Shown piece after piece: positions 15,211 through 24,735 of a stretch of 64,000 bases of DNA. This DNA is from Rhizobium sp. BK650 (GTDB lineage: Bacteria > Pseudomonadota > Alphaproteobacteria > Rhizobiales > Rhizobiaceae). Both the position numbers and the translations under genes were made by a program. The DNA is taken from positions 1-64,000 of the forward strand of contig NZ_JACIBK010000011.1 of NCBI RefSeq assembly GCF_014195325.1, given 5' to 3'. Numbering within the stretch: the stretch's first letter is position 1; each line of letters opens with the position of its first letter. Under the pieces are notes generated by a model that did not search any database, was not told the DNA's origin, and saw only the letters and a program-made list of their open reading frames with translations.

Positions 15211-15777
15211 TCAGTTGCGGGCAATGATTTCCTTGCCTTCGATCTTCATGATGACGCCGAGTTTGCCGGGCGTGCGGCGCACGAGGAAGCGCGGGCGGCG
15301 GTTTGCGAAATAGGAATGACGCCGGCGCGGTTTCATCTCGCTGGTGCGCAGGCCGCCGAGATGTTCTTCCAGCGGGCGAGCAACGCCGTCGGCTTCCACC
15401 ATCAGCATAGGAATGCCGAAGGCTTCCGACCAGCTGCGCCAGTCGGCGGCGATATCGCCAAGATCATGGGCGACGAGCAGCGGAATGCAAAGTTCCGGAT
15501 CTTCGTGATGCAGTTCGAGCGTCACGGTGACTTCGCCATTGCCGTGGTCGATGGCGCGGGCTGCAACGCCCTTGAAGACACGCCGCGGCAGGGCGATGGA
15601 GAGCGGCAGACCGCTGGAGGGGAGAATCTTGCGCAGGACCGCGCCGCGTTCGTCGATCGTTATGCTGACGTCACCGGCATGGTCGTGGATGGCATAGCTT
15701 ACCTGTTGAGGAAAGCGAGACGGATCAAGACGCAATGTCGTGCCAGCCCAGACGGGCTTCAGAACGGTATTCTTCAT
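15211..15777 (-). CDS. DUF6101 family protein
   Basis: A 188-residue soluble protein of a family restricted, as far as I know, to Rhizobiales and of unknown function. Visible features are a beta-rich middle (SITIDERGAVLRKILPSSG), a stretch ITLE-like VTVTLELHHEDPELCIPLL, and a basic C-terminal region (KPRRRHSYFANRRPRFLVRR). No signal peptide or membrane segment is seen. It is convergent with ubiA and has its own terminator. The family name is from recognition; no function is implied. Confidence 0.75.
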   Translation of the reverse strand: MKNTVLKPVWAGTTLRLDPSRFPQQVSYAIHDHAGDVSITIDERGAVLRKILPSSGLPLSIALPRRVFKGVAARAIDHGNGEVTVTLELHHEDPELCIPLLVAHDLGDIAADWRSWSEAFGIPMLMVEADGVARPLEEHLGGLRTSEMKPRRRHSYFANRRPRFLVRRTPGKLGVIMKIEGKEIIARN

Positions 15778-16074
15778 TTCATTTCTACCCTTGTCTTACC
15801 TGAGAGCCGGTTTCCGGTCTTCTCCTTGGGACTTTTCGTCCTCTATGGCCCGACAATAGGCAGCCCCCGTTCCGTACAGCTTAAAAATCGCGGTTAAGAA
15901 AATCCTGCCTCCGCGAATGGTTAGCAAAAACGAATATGGCAGGGTTTCCGGATGGTGAACGCGGCCGTGCCAAAGCGGAACAGCTTCAGGTAAGTCTCGG
16001 GTAAGTTTTGGATGGCAAAATGCCCGCACCAATGGTCTGTGATTCTTTAAAGACTTTGCTGAAAAGGGCGCACT

Positions 16075-19000
16075 ATGATTACGGCATCCCTGTCATACGT
16101 CATCTTGTCGCGCGATATGCCGAAGAGTCTCGACCGCGTCGCCAATCAGACGCAGGTAAAAAAAGACGCCCAATACTATGCTGACAATATCAATAAGGTG
16201 AAGGACGTCGACGACTTCCTTGGCGATTACAAGCTCTACAGCTACGCCATGAAGGCATACGGTCTCGATGACATGATTTATGCCAAGGCCTTCATGAAGA
16301 AGGTACTGCAGAGCGATCTGACTGACGCCAACAGCTTCGCCAACAAGCTCTCAGATTCCCGCTACAAGGAATTCGCCGCTGCCTTCAATTTCAATGCTCC
16401 GCCAAAAGATATTCAGACGGACGCACAGGAAGACGATCTGATCGGCCTCTATAAGCAGTCCTTTGCCGATGCCGCCCAGCAGGCGGCCACCGAAACGAAA
16501 TATTACTCTGCGCAGATGGACGATGTGAAAACCGTCCAGGACTTCGTTGCCGACCCGCGTCTCTTGAACTACGCGCTGAAGAGCGTCGGCATCGACCCGA
16601 CCTATATGTCGAAGGACTATATCGCCGGCGTCCTGACCACCGATATCAGCAAACTCGGAGGCAACGCGCCGGACCCGAGCGATCCAGCCTACGATCCGGC
16701 CAAGACATATGTCGGCGACAAGCTTTACGCGCTCGCGCAGCAATTCAATTTTAAGCCCGACAATGGCGATTCGCAGTATTTCCGCGACAATATCGGCTCG
16801 GTCCAGTCGGTCGACGACCTTCTCGCCGACCCGCGCCTGCGAACTGTGGCGCTGCAGTCCGTCGGCATCGATCCGGCAACGGCCGACAACGCCTTCATCA
16901 AGATGGTGTTGACGAGCGATCCTTCAACGCTCGGCGGCGACGTGCCCCTCAGCAATCCCGATCCGTCGCTCAACTATGTCGGCAGCAAGTACAAGGAACT
17001 CCGGTCCTATTTCAACTTCAATGCAGATGGTTCGGTGACTGGTTCTGCACAGAATGCCGGCCAGACCCAATCGGTCGCGTCGCTCTACGTCTTCCGCGCT
17101 CCCATAGTCGGCGGTGCTGCGCAGACGGCGGCACAGAAGAACAATGTCATCGAACAATACAATATCAAGACTGCACCGCAGATCGTCGACCGCGACGGCA
17201 CCGCGAGCGATGTGTACTACACTAGCCAAGCGATGTCGGACCTCAACAAGAGCTACTATCTGTCCAAGATCGGCACGATCACCAATGTCGATCAATTGGT
17301 CAACGACAAACGGCTTGCAGATTATGTTCGTTCTGCCTTCAATATGGATCCTGGCTTTACACAGCTGAAAAGCGTTCTGACCGATCCGGCCTATGCCCGT
17401 TCGGTCGATCTCGGCGATGCCTACGAAGCCTTCAATTTCAGGTCCGACGGCACGGTTTCTCCGACTGAGCGCGCGCAATCCTATGACCAGTTGACGGGCA
17501 TTGTGAATGGCGCGACAAACGTGTCGAGCTATTTCTCGAACATGATGATGCCGCCCGGTGGCGTCAGCCCGATCGACAACGTCGATGAATTGCTTTCCGA
17601 CAAGATGCTGACCGCTTACATCAAGGATGCCTACGGCCTCGGTCAGGATTTCAGCAATGCCGAACTGAAGAACATCCTCACGGATTCCGCCTATGCTGCG
17701 ACTGCAGGCCATCAGGACATCCACGATGCCTTCAATTTCAACGCGGATGGTTCGATCAACGGCACGATTCAGAACGCTACTCAGCTTAAGGGGATCAACC
17801 AGCTCGCATCAAACAACTCATCCTATTACCAGACCAAGCTCGGCGATCTCTCCAATAACGGTTCGACCGCGGCTGTCGACGTTTTCCTCGCCGACGGCAA
17901 GCTGGTAAGCTTCCTGCGCACTAGTATGCAGATCGGCAACGACATCAGCGATACCACGCTTCGCGGAATCCTGACCGATCCGACCGTCGCGGCGGCCCAG
18001 GGTTACAGCGACGTCTATCAGCTCTTCAATTTCCGTCAGGACGGCACGGTCGCGCAAAACACCCTCTCGCAGAACGCCACCCAGGTTGCGGCGATGACCA
18101 AGAAGGCGGACGACGCCGCCACCTATTATGCCAATACTATGCTTTCGATCAGCAGCGTCGATCAGCTGCTGGGCGACCAGAAGCTAAATAGTTATATTCG
18201 TTATGCTTTTAGCGTTCCGGCGAGCGTCTCGAATGCCGATCTGCGCACTATTCTCACGGATCAGAGCGGCACCGGCCCCTATGCCAACGTGAAGGCGGCG
18301 TTCAATTTCCAGGCTGACGGCACCGTTACGCCCGGCTGGGCACAGACGTCCACACAGCGAGCCACCATGAATTCGGCCGCTTCCGCACGCGAGCAAGGCG
18401 TCCTGGACCGAATGGGCGACGTCAACGATGTCGATCAATTGCTGGCTGATTCATCCCTGACGGACTATTTGAAAATGGCCTACGGCCTCGCCTACGATAC
18501 GAGCGACGCCGAACTGAGGAATATTCTTACCGACCCGGCCCATGCTGCTTCCGTCGGCCAGAGCGATCTTAACGCGGCCTTCAATTTCGCCTCGGATGGA
18601 TCTCTGCCGACCTCGACCAGCGCCCAGACCGGTGAGCAGACGACGAATACCTCCGACAATTACACCGCTCGCGTCAACAATCAGGGCGATGATCTCATTG
18701 ATCGCATCATTGCGAACTACAAGTCGCGAATGGACGGTACGAACGGCACAAACGGCAGCGTCAAGAGTGTCAATGATTTCATGAAGACCAACGCCACCGC
18801 CGATACGCGCCTCAGCAACGACTCCTATCCGGATCTGTATGAGATGGCGCTGCAGGCTTACGGCCTCACGCCGGATGACGTGTCGCGCTCCACCATGCGC
18901 AAGCTGCTTGTCAGCGATCCCTATGATCCCAAGGGATATGTCGCATCCTTCAAGGACGATCGTATCACCAAGATGGTGCGCGCTTTCAATTTCGGCCCCG

Positions 19001-19806
19001 ATGGCAAGGCAGCCGAGCCTATGTCGCCTCTTTCTGCAGCTACCATGGCGAAATATGCGACCGATTACAAATCGCACGTGACCATGCTCATGGACGATGG
19101 TCCTGCGAAGGATCGTGCTTCCAAGGATGCTACCAAGGAAGTGGATTATTTTGGCAAGACCATTCCAGGTATAACGTCGCTCGACGAATTCCTGGCCGAT
19201 AAGCGCCTGACGGATCTTGTGCTGAAAGCAAATGGCCTTGATCCGAAGAAGTACAACAAGGATACGCTGAAGAAGATCTTCACCTCCGATCCTGATGACA
19301 AGAAAAGCTATCTCAACACCACGGCTGACGCGCGCTTCAAAGAGATCGTCGCCTCCTTCAATTTCGACAAGGACGGCAACCTGACCCGTGCCAAAATGGG
19401 CAAGATCCAGGACAAGCAGGCCGAAGCGAATACGCAGCAGCAGTATGTGCAGATGACCCTGGAAACCCAGGAGGGCGAAAAGAATGACGGCGTTCGCCTG
19501 GCGCTCTATTTCAAGCGTAAGGCCGGCGATGTTACATCGCTCTACAACATTCTTGGTGACAAGGCTCTCTATCAGGTCGTCCAGACGGCCTATAGCCTAC
19601 CGCAACAGATGTCGTCGATGGATGTAGCCAAGCAGGTCGATCTGCTCGGCCGCTTCGTGAAGCTGGAAGACCTGCAGGATCCGAAGAAGGTCGACAAGCT
19701 CCTCAAGCGCTTCACGGCCATGTACGACATCCAGAACAACACGCAGCAGTCGCCGGCGCTTCAGCTCCTGACCGGCGGCACCGGCCAAACGTCATCACTG
19801 CTCTGA
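16075..19806 (+). CDS. giant DUF1217 repeat protein
   Basis: A 1243-residue protein built almost wholly from a degenerate repeat. Each unit has a core like ITNVDQLVNDKRLADYVRSA, then L(K/R)xILTDPAYA, and ends in (A)FNF plus (N/R)xDGxV. FNF occurs at about residues 104, 224, 313, 453, 553, 651, 743, 836, 971 and 1095. A cap from about residue 1130 (NDGVRLALYFKRKAGDVTSLYNILGDKAL) resembles the end of ordinary DUF1217 proteins. There is no signal peptide or membrane segment; the protein is acidic and rich in Asp, Asn, Ser and Thr. DUF1217 genes are often seen in rhizobial flagellar clusters (from memory), but no flagellar gene is in this window. AAGGG precedes the ATG. Function unknown. Confidence 0.85.
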   Translation: MITASLSYVILSRDMPKSLDRVANQTQVKKDAQYYADNINKVKDVDDFLGDYKLYSYAMKAYGLDDMIYAKAFMKKVLQSDLTDANSFANKLSDSRYKEFAAAFNFNAPPKDIQTDAQEDDLIGLYKQSFADAAQQAATETKYYSAQMDDVKTVQDFVADPRLLNYALKSVGIDPTYMSKDYIAGVLTTDISKLGGNAPDPSDPAYDPAKTYVGDKLYALAQQFNFKPDNGDSQYFRDNIGSVQSVDDLLADPRLRTVALQSVGIDPATADNAFIKMVLTSDPSTLGGDVPLSNPDPSLNYVGSKYKELRSYFNFNADGSVTGSAQNAGQTQSVASLYVFRAPIVGGAAQTAAQKNNVIEQYNIKTAPQIVDRDGTASDVYYTSQAMSDLNKSYYLSKIGTITNVDQLVNDKRLADYVRSAFNMDPGFTQLKSVLTDPAYARSVDLGDAYEAFNFRSDGTVSPTERAQSYDQLTGIVNGATNVSSYFSNMMMPPGGVSPIDNVDELLSDKMLTAYIKDAYGLGQDFSNAELKNILTDSAYAATAGHQDIHDAFNFNADGSINGTIQNATQLKGINQLASNNSSYYQTKLGDLSNNGSTAAVDVFLADGKLVSFLRTSMQIGNDISDTTLRGILTDPTVAAAQGYSDVYQLFNFRQDGTVAQNTLSQNATQVAAMTKKADDAATYYANTMLSISSVDQLLGDQKLNSYIRYAFSVPASVSNADLRTILTDQSGTGPYANVKAAFNFQADGTVTPGWAQTSTQRATMNSAASAREQGVLDRMGDVNDVDQLLADSSLTDYLKMAYGLAYDTSDAELRNILTDPAHAASVGQSDLNAAFNFASDGSLPTSTSAQTGEQTTNTSDNYTARVNNQGDDLIDRIIANYKSRMDGTNGTNGSVKSVNDFMKTNATADTRLSNDSYPDLYEMALQAYGLTPDDVSRSTMRKLLVSDPYDPKGYVASFKDDRITKMVRAFNFGPDGKAAEPMSPLSAATMAKYATDYKSHVTMLMDDGPAKDRASKDATKEVDYFGKTIPGITSLDEFLADKRLTDLVLKANGLDPKKYNKDTLKKIFTSDPDDKKSYLNTTADARFKEIVASFNFDKDGNLTRAKMGKIQDKQAEANTQQQYVQMTLETQEGEKNDGVRLALYFKRKAGDVTSLYNILGDKALYQVVQTAYSLPQQMSSMDVAKQVDLLGRFVKLEDLQDPKKVDKLLKRFTAMYDIQNNTQQSPALQLLTGGTGQTSSLL

Positions 19807-19836
19807 TGGCGGCGTGAGCCTCTCACAAATAAAGAG

Positions 19837-21267
19837 TTAAAGGCTCACCACCTTGTCCGGATTCATGACGCCGGCGGGGTCGAAAGCATGCTTGATGCGG
19901 CGCATCAGTTCCATCTCGATTGCCGGCCGGATCGACGCCAGCTCGTCGCGCTTCAATTGACCGATGCCGTGCTCGGCGGAGATCGAGCCGCCATGGGCGA
20001 GCACCAGCCCGTGGACGATATGGTTCATTTCATGCCAGCGGGCGATGAAGGCATCCTTGTCGGCACCTATCGGCTGCGAGATGTTGTAATGGATGTTGCC
20101 GTCGCCCATGTGGCCGAAGGCGCAGATGCGCGCGCCGGGCATGGCGGCCATTACCGCTTCGCCGGCTTCGTTCATGAAATGCGGTATCTTCGAAACCGGC
20201 ACAGAGACGTCGTGTTTGATCGAGCCGCCCTCCGGCTTTTGGGCTTCCGACATGCTCTCGCGCATATGCCAGAGCGCTTTCTGCTGCGCGAGCGAGGCGG
20301 CGATTGCCGCATCCTGCACGAGCCCTGCTTCGAAACCCTGCTCCAGCACGGCATTCATCATTCGCTCGGCCGTCTCGGCTGAATCCGAGGTGGAGATATC
20401 GATGAGCACATACCATTCATGCGGCGTCTCCAGCGGATCGCGGACGCCATCGATATTGCGCACGGTGATCTCGACGCCGAAGCGCGGCATCAGCTCGAAC
20501 CCGGTGAGCGAAGCGCCGCAGAGGCTAGACGCGAGATTGAAGAAGGTGAGCGCATCCTCGACCGAGGAGAGCCCGGCAAAGGCCACCTGATGGCCGAGCG
20601 GCTGCGGGAAAAGCTTCAGCACCGCGCCGGTGATGATGCCGAGCGTGCCTTCCGCACCGATGAAGAGATCGCGCAGGTCATAGCCCGTGTTGTCCTTCTT
20701 GAGACGGCGAAGCCCGTCCCAGACCTCCCCGGTCGGCAGCACGACCTCAAGGCCGAGGCAGAGTTGGCGCATATTGCCATAGGCAAGAACCGCCGTGCCG
20801 CCGGCGTTTGTGGAGAGGTTCCCGCCGATACGGCAGGAGCCTTCCGAGCCGAGCGACAGCGGAAACAGCCGGCCATGCGCTTCCGCCGCCTTCTGCACGT
20901 CGGCGAGGATGGCGCCGCCATCGGCGACCAGCACGTTCGCGACCGGGTCGACATCCCGGATCTTGTTCATTCGTTCGAGCGAAAGGATGACGTCAGCCTT
21001 GCCCTCGCGCGGCGTCTGGCCGCCGACGAGGCCGGTATTGCCGGTCTGCGGTACGATGGCCGTGCCGGTCTCGGTGGCAAACTTCATGATCGCGGAGACT
21101 TCCCCAACCGAGGCAGGTTTTAAAAGGAGAGGGGAGGAGCCGTGATAGAGGCCACGGTTTTCGATGAGGTGCGGTGCGAGATCGGCTTCACTGCGCAGCG
21201 CAAATTTCTCGCCAACGATGGCGGTAAAACGGTTGATGATCTCTACAGAAATGCTTGTGCTGCTCAT
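19837..21267 (-). CDS. FAD-linked oxidoreductase (D-lactate/2-hydroxyacid dehydrogenase type)
   Basis: About 476 residues of the GlcD/D-2-hydroxyglutarate dehydrogenase-like family. The FAD-binding PCMH domain has VPQTGNTGLVGGQTP and SLGSEGSCRIGGNLSTNAGG. The C-terminal domain has CAFGHMGDGNIHYNIS and SISAEHGIGQLKRDEL, with the His and Glu that bind substrate and metal. It oxidises a D-2-hydroxyacid to the keto acid; the exact acid is not determined. The ATG at 21267 is chosen because homology begins at the following residues (ISVEIINRFTAIVG). It lies 19 bases after the stop of the tRNA-modification gene on the same strand, so they likely form one operon. Confidence 0.88.
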   Translation of the reverse strand: MSSTSISVEIINRFTAIVGEKFALRSEADLAPHLIENRGLYHGSSPLLLKPASVGEVSAIMKFATETGTAIVPQTGNTGLVGGQTPREGKADVILSLERMNKIRDVDPVANVLVADGGAILADVQKAAEAHGRLFPLSLGSEGSCRIGGNLSTNAGGTAVLAYGNMRQLCLGLEVVLPTGEVWDGLRRLKKDNTGYDLRDLFIGAEGTLGIITGAVLKLFPQPLGHQVAFAGLSSVEDALTFFNLASSLCGASLTGFELMPRFGVEITVRNIDGVRDPLETPHEWYVLIDISTSDSAETAERMMNAVLEQGFEAGLVQDAAIAASLAQQKALWHMRESMSEAQKPEGGSIKHDVSVPVSKIPHFMNEAGEAVMAAMPGARICAFGHMGDGNIHYNISQPIGADKDAFIARWHEMNHIVHGLVLAHGGSISAEHGIGQLKRDELASIRPAIEMELMRRIKHAFDPAGVMNPDKVVSL

Positions 21268-21286
21268 GGAGCCCGGTCCCTCTTCC

Positions 21287-22261
21287 TCACTCGCGCGGTG
21301 CTGCCGCGCGCCGCAGTCGGTCATTGATCGCCTCTCCAAGCCCCTCGTCGGGAATAGGCGAGAAGGCGATCGTGGCCGCGCCGCTGGCATCGGCCTTTTT
21401 CATGTAATCGAAAAGATTGGCGGCCGCCTCGGCGAGATCGCCGCGCGGGCTGAGATTCAGCGTGATTGCCGCATGCTCGGCGCCAGGCAGCTTTTCCGGT
21501 CCGAAAGCGATCAGCGCTTCGCCGGGCCGAAGATCGGTGACGTCGAGCCGAACGGCTGCACCCGGCGCGTAATGAGACGCGAGCATGCCTGGCGCCTCGA
21601 TCGGCGCAGCTGCCTTCTTTGAGCGCAGGAGCCGCTTACCGGCCACCCGCTCGATATCCTTGGCAGGCAGGCCGCCCGGCCGCAGCAGCCGAAGCTCGCC
21701 GTTCTCGACCTTCACGATCGTCGATTCCACTCCAACCGCACTCGCGCCCGCGTCGAGAATCAGCGGTATTTTGCCGCCGAGATCGGCTTCGACATGATCA
21801 GCACTCGTGGCGCTCACCTTGCCTGAGGTATTGGCGCTTGGAGCGGCGAGCGGTCGCCCGAAGGCGCGGATCAGCTCACCGGTGAAGCCCTTGGGTGTAC
21901 GGATGCCGACGCTGTCGAGACCGGCCGTTGCCAGTGCGTGGATCGCGGTGCCGCTCTTCAATGGCAGCACCAGCGTCAGGGGGCCGGGCCAGAAAGCTTC
22001 TGCAAGCGCACGCGAAATCGGGTCGAATTCCGCATAATTTTCCGCCATCGCAAGATCAGCCATGTGACAGATCAGCGGATTGAATCGCGGCCGGCCTTTG
22101 GTCTCGTAGATCCGGGTGATCGCCGCCGGATTGGTCGCGTCGGCGGCAAGTCCGTAGACGGTCTCGGTGGGGATAGCGATCGCAAGGCCTTCGGCGAGTG
22201 CCGCGCAGCCTGCTTCGAGCGCCGTCCGCTTGTCGGCCTTGATGTCGATTATCCTTGCCAT
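21287..22261 (-). CDS. L-threonylcarbamoyladenylate synthase
   Basis: About 324 residues of the Sua5/YwlC/TsaC family, which makes threonylcarbamoyl-AMP from threonine, bicarbonate and ATP for the universal t6A37 tRNA modification. The YrdC-like domain has IAIPTETVYGLAADATN, KGRPRFNPLICHM and PSANTSGKVSATSADHV. A C-terminal Sua5 domain (about residues 205-324, with APGMLASHYAPGAAVRL) makes it the long Sua5-type form. I use the ATG at 22261 (MARIIDI), where homology begins, rather than upstream codons. The downstream FAD oxidase follows closely on the same strand. Confidence 0.92.
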   Translation of the reverse strand: MARIIDIKADKRTALEAGCAALAEGLAIAIPTETVYGLAADATNPAAITRIYETKGRPRFNPLICHMADLAMAENYAEFDPISRALAEAFWPGPLTLVLPLKSGTAIHALATAGLDSVGIRTPKGFTGELIRAFGRPLAAPSANTSGKVSATSADHVEADLGGKIPLILDAGASAVGVESTIVKVENGELRLLRPGGLPAKDIERVAGKRLLRSKKAAAPIEAPGMLASHYAPGAAVRLDVTDLRPGEALIAFGPEKLPGAEHAAITLNLSPRGDLAEAAANLFDYMKKADASGAATIAFSPIPDEGLGEAINDRLRRAAAPRE

Positions 22262-22351
22262 GTCCTGCCCGGGTTTCGTCCGGCAGTCATTAGGCCTTCC
22301 TCGCGGCGCGATCAATCCCGCGCAGTGCGAGTGGACCAATAGTCGGCCGGC

Positions 22352-22960
22352 TTATAGCTGGCGGATGATCTGGCGAAGCTGCTCGTTGCGGGCGCCGAGC
22401 AGGAGGATGTTGCGGATGGCGATCTGCGGATCGTTTGTGCGAAAGAGCAGGCCGTTGCCGCGCACGGTACGGTCGACCACCATCTTCTCCGGCGTGCTTT
22501 CGCCCGGCTTGATCGCGACGGCGAAATACATGCGGGAATTCTGCACCGCGATATTATCGAAGAAATTGTCGTTGTCGCCGATGTCGGAATAGAAATTGGC
22601 GATGTAGAAGGCCCATGCCACTTCGTCATAGCGAGCGAACTTGGTACGCGAAGCCGTAACGTGGCAGTACCCGAGATGAGGGCTATCGGCTAGCGTCCGG
22701 TGAAAGATCATCTTCGGAAACTGGATGGCTCGGTGGAAGCCGTTGATGCTCTGATGGGTTTTCTCACCGGCGGCCTGCAGCTTGCGTGCCGTCTTTTCAG
22801 CCACTTCCTCATGAGTGAGATAGCGGCGTTCTTCGGGCAGCCAATCCTCGCGGCGGCGGCTGATGCGGCCGGTGCGCAGGAATTCCGAGTGTTTGGTGAG
22901 AAGCCGTGGTTCGGCAGGCTTGCTCTCTTCCCGTGTGTCGAAATATCGAAGTTTGGCCAT
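22352..22960 (-). CDS. conserved hypothetical protein, Rhizobiales-type
   Basis: About 202 residues. I recognise no domain of known function. The protein begins AKLRYFDTREESKPAE and has a basic segment TGRISRRREDWLPEERRYL. A His/Phe/Tyr-rich middle follows (YCHVTASRTKF, FYIANFYSDIGDNDNFFDN), and it ends in a helix rich in Arg/Leu (NILLLGARNEQLRQIIRQL). No signal peptide or membrane segment is present. The ATG at 22960 is preferred to a TTG at 22996. It sits 90 bases upstream of the Sua5-type gene in the same orientation, so could be in its transcription unit. It appears intact and codon usage matches the neighbours. Confidence 0.7.
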   Translation of the reverse strand: MAKLRYFDTREESKPAEPRLLTKHSEFLRTGRISRRREDWLPEERRYLTHEEVAEKTARKLQAAGEKTHQSINGFHRAIQFPKMIFHRTLADSPHLGYCHVTASRTKFARYDEVAWAFYIANFYSDIGDNDNFFDNIAVQNSRMYFAVAIKPGESTPEKMVVDRTVRGNGLLFRTNDPQIAIRNILLLGARNEQLRQIIRQL

Positions 22961-23348
22961 GGCTGTTGCAGTCTTCGCTGTGTCGATCGATGCCAAGGAT
23001 AGGATTTCATGCTTAACGTCCTGTTAAAATGACAGGAAGAAGGCGCAGCTGTTGCCGATTGGCGGCATGTCGTAAATGCGATAGATTCTGCCCGCGATAT
23101 TGTATTTGCTTGTGTCTGACGCCCCAAGAAATGTCGCAATTGACGATAATTAAAGGCGAACCGATGATTCAGAGGACCGTTCGGCTCCCTGTCGTCAATT
23201 TCGAAGCCGATGTCGCTTTACAACCAAGCGGCCGCCGTGCTCGGTGTTTAAATGACGCCATGACCAGTTCTCCGGAGGGAGAAGGAAGCGGCGCGCTTCC
23301 GCTGCCGAACTTCAACAGGATGGCAGCCATATGCACGAGGATAGGCAG
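22961..23348. other. intergenic region upstream of the Rieske oxygenase
   Basis: About 390 bases between the divergent hypothetical protein and the oxygenase. It is moderately AT-rich at 23080-23160 and must hold both promoters. I see no convincing RNA gene or complete palindrome in it. Confidence 0.5.
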
Positions 23349-24593
23349 ATGGATATTCGCAGCAACGTTTTGCGCCAGCTCAAGAGCCGCCGTGAGGGTT
23401 TCAGCCTCGAACAGCCCTTCTATATCGATGAGGATTATTTCCGGCTGGACATGGAGATGATCTACTATCGCGATTGGCTGTTCATCGGCCATGATTGCGA
23501 ATTGCCGAAGCCGGGCGCCTACTTCACCGTCCAGATCGGCGATTATCCTGTTGTCATCGTACGCGGGCGCGACAATGTCATTCGTGCCTTCCACAACAGC
23601 TGTCGCCACCGCGGCTCGCGTGTCTGCACCAAGGAGCACGGCTCGTCGGTGCGTCTCGTCTGCCCCTATCACCAATGGACCTACGACCTCGACGGCAAGC
23701 TCGCCTTCGCCCGCCACATGGGCGATGATTTCGACAAGAGCGGTTACGGGCTGAAGCCGGTTCATTGCGAGATCGTCGCTGGCTACGTCTTCATCTGCCT
23801 CGCCAATGTTGCGCCGGACTTCCAGACGGTGCGCGACAAGATCGAGCCCTACATGGCGCCGCATCACATCAGCGAGGCCAAGATCGCCTTTCAGAGCACC
23901 ATCATCGAGAAGGGCAACTGGAAGCTGGTCTGGGAGAATAATCGTGAGTGCTATCACTGCGCCGCCAATCATCCCGAACTCTGCCGCACCTATCCGGAAG
24001 CGCCGAGTGTCACCGGGACCGATGGCGGCGCCGACGATCCGGAGATTGCCGGCCACTGGGCGCGCTGCGAGGCGGCAGGCCTGCCGAGCAAGTTCCAGAT
24101 CTCGCCGGACGGACAGTTCCGCACCGCTCGCATGCCATTGATTGAGGACGCCGAAAGCTACACCATGTCCGGCAAGCCCGCCGTCAAGCGCCCGCTCTCC
24201 GACGACGTGAAGATCAGCCATATCGGCACCATGCTGCTCTTCCACTATCCGACGACGTGGAACCATCTGCTCGGCGACCACGCGATTTCCTTCCGCGTGC
24301 TGCCGCTCAGCGCCAACGAGACGGCTGTGACCACCAAGTGGATCGTACACAAGGATGCGGTCGAGGGCGTGGATTACAATCTCGAAGAACTGACCCACGT
24401 CTGGACCGAGACTAACGATCAGGACCGCCGCATCGTCGAAGAGAACGCCTTCGGCATCCGTTCGCCGGCCTATGAGCCCGGTCCTTATTCGGCTGCCCAC
24501 GAAGGCGGCGTCATGCAGTTCCTCGAGTGGTATTCGAACTTCATGATCAACCGCCTGCAGGGCGATCAGGCTAAGCTTTCGGTCGTCGCCTGA
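23349..24593 (+). CDS. aromatic-ring-hydroxylating-type Rieske oxygenase alpha subunit, glycine betaine/stachydrine demethylase-like
   Basis: About 414 residues. The Rieske [2Fe-2S] site is CRHRGSRVC...CPYHQWTYD (Cys-x-His and Cys-x2-His). The catalytic domain has WENNRECYHCAANHPELC, the mononuclear iron region typical of the GbcA/Stc2 group that demethylates quaternary ammonium compounds such as glycine betaine or proline betaine. An ATG at 23331 is an alternative start; I prefer 23349 (MDIRSNVLRQLK) because GAGG lies eight bases upstream and homology starts there. These oxygenases need a ferredoxin reductase partner (GbcB), and none is adjacent here. Substrate assignment is by family resemblance. 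Confidence 0.85.
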   Translation: MDIRSNVLRQLKSRREGFSLEQPFYIDEDYFRLDMEMIYYRDWLFIGHDCELPKPGAYFTVQIGDYPVVIVRGRDNVIRAFHNSCRHRGSRVCTKEHGSSVRLVCPYHQWTYDLDGKLAFARHMGDDFDKSGYGLKPVHCEIVAGYVFICLANVAPDFQTVRDKIEPYMAPHHISEAKIAFQSTIIEKGNWKLVWENNRECYHCAANHPELCRTYPEAPSVTGTDGGADDPEIAGHWARCEAAGLPSKFQISPDGQFRTARMPLIEDAESYTMSGKPAVKRPLSDDVKISHIGTMLLFHYPTTWNHLLGDHAISFRVLPLSANETAVTTKWIVHKDAVEGVDYNLEELTHVWTETNDQDRRIVEENAFGIRSPAYEPGPYSAAHEGGVMQFLEWYSNFMINRLQGDQAKLSVVA

Positions 24594-24735
24594 GATGTTC
24601 ATAACCGATTAATGTCCGGTTCATTTCGCCTCCGGTAGAAACGGAGCGTAGATGCCGTCAGCGGGTTTTGGCGGAACAGTTTTCCGCTTAATCCGTTACC
24701 CGGCATGCTTTTTCGCTCTTGATCGGAGATACGCA

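Noticed and set aside
23169..24602. Open frame of 477 codons antisense to the Rieske oxygenase
   Set aside because: Coincides with the oxygenase, which has diagnostic iron-binding motifs; the antisense product is of biased composition.
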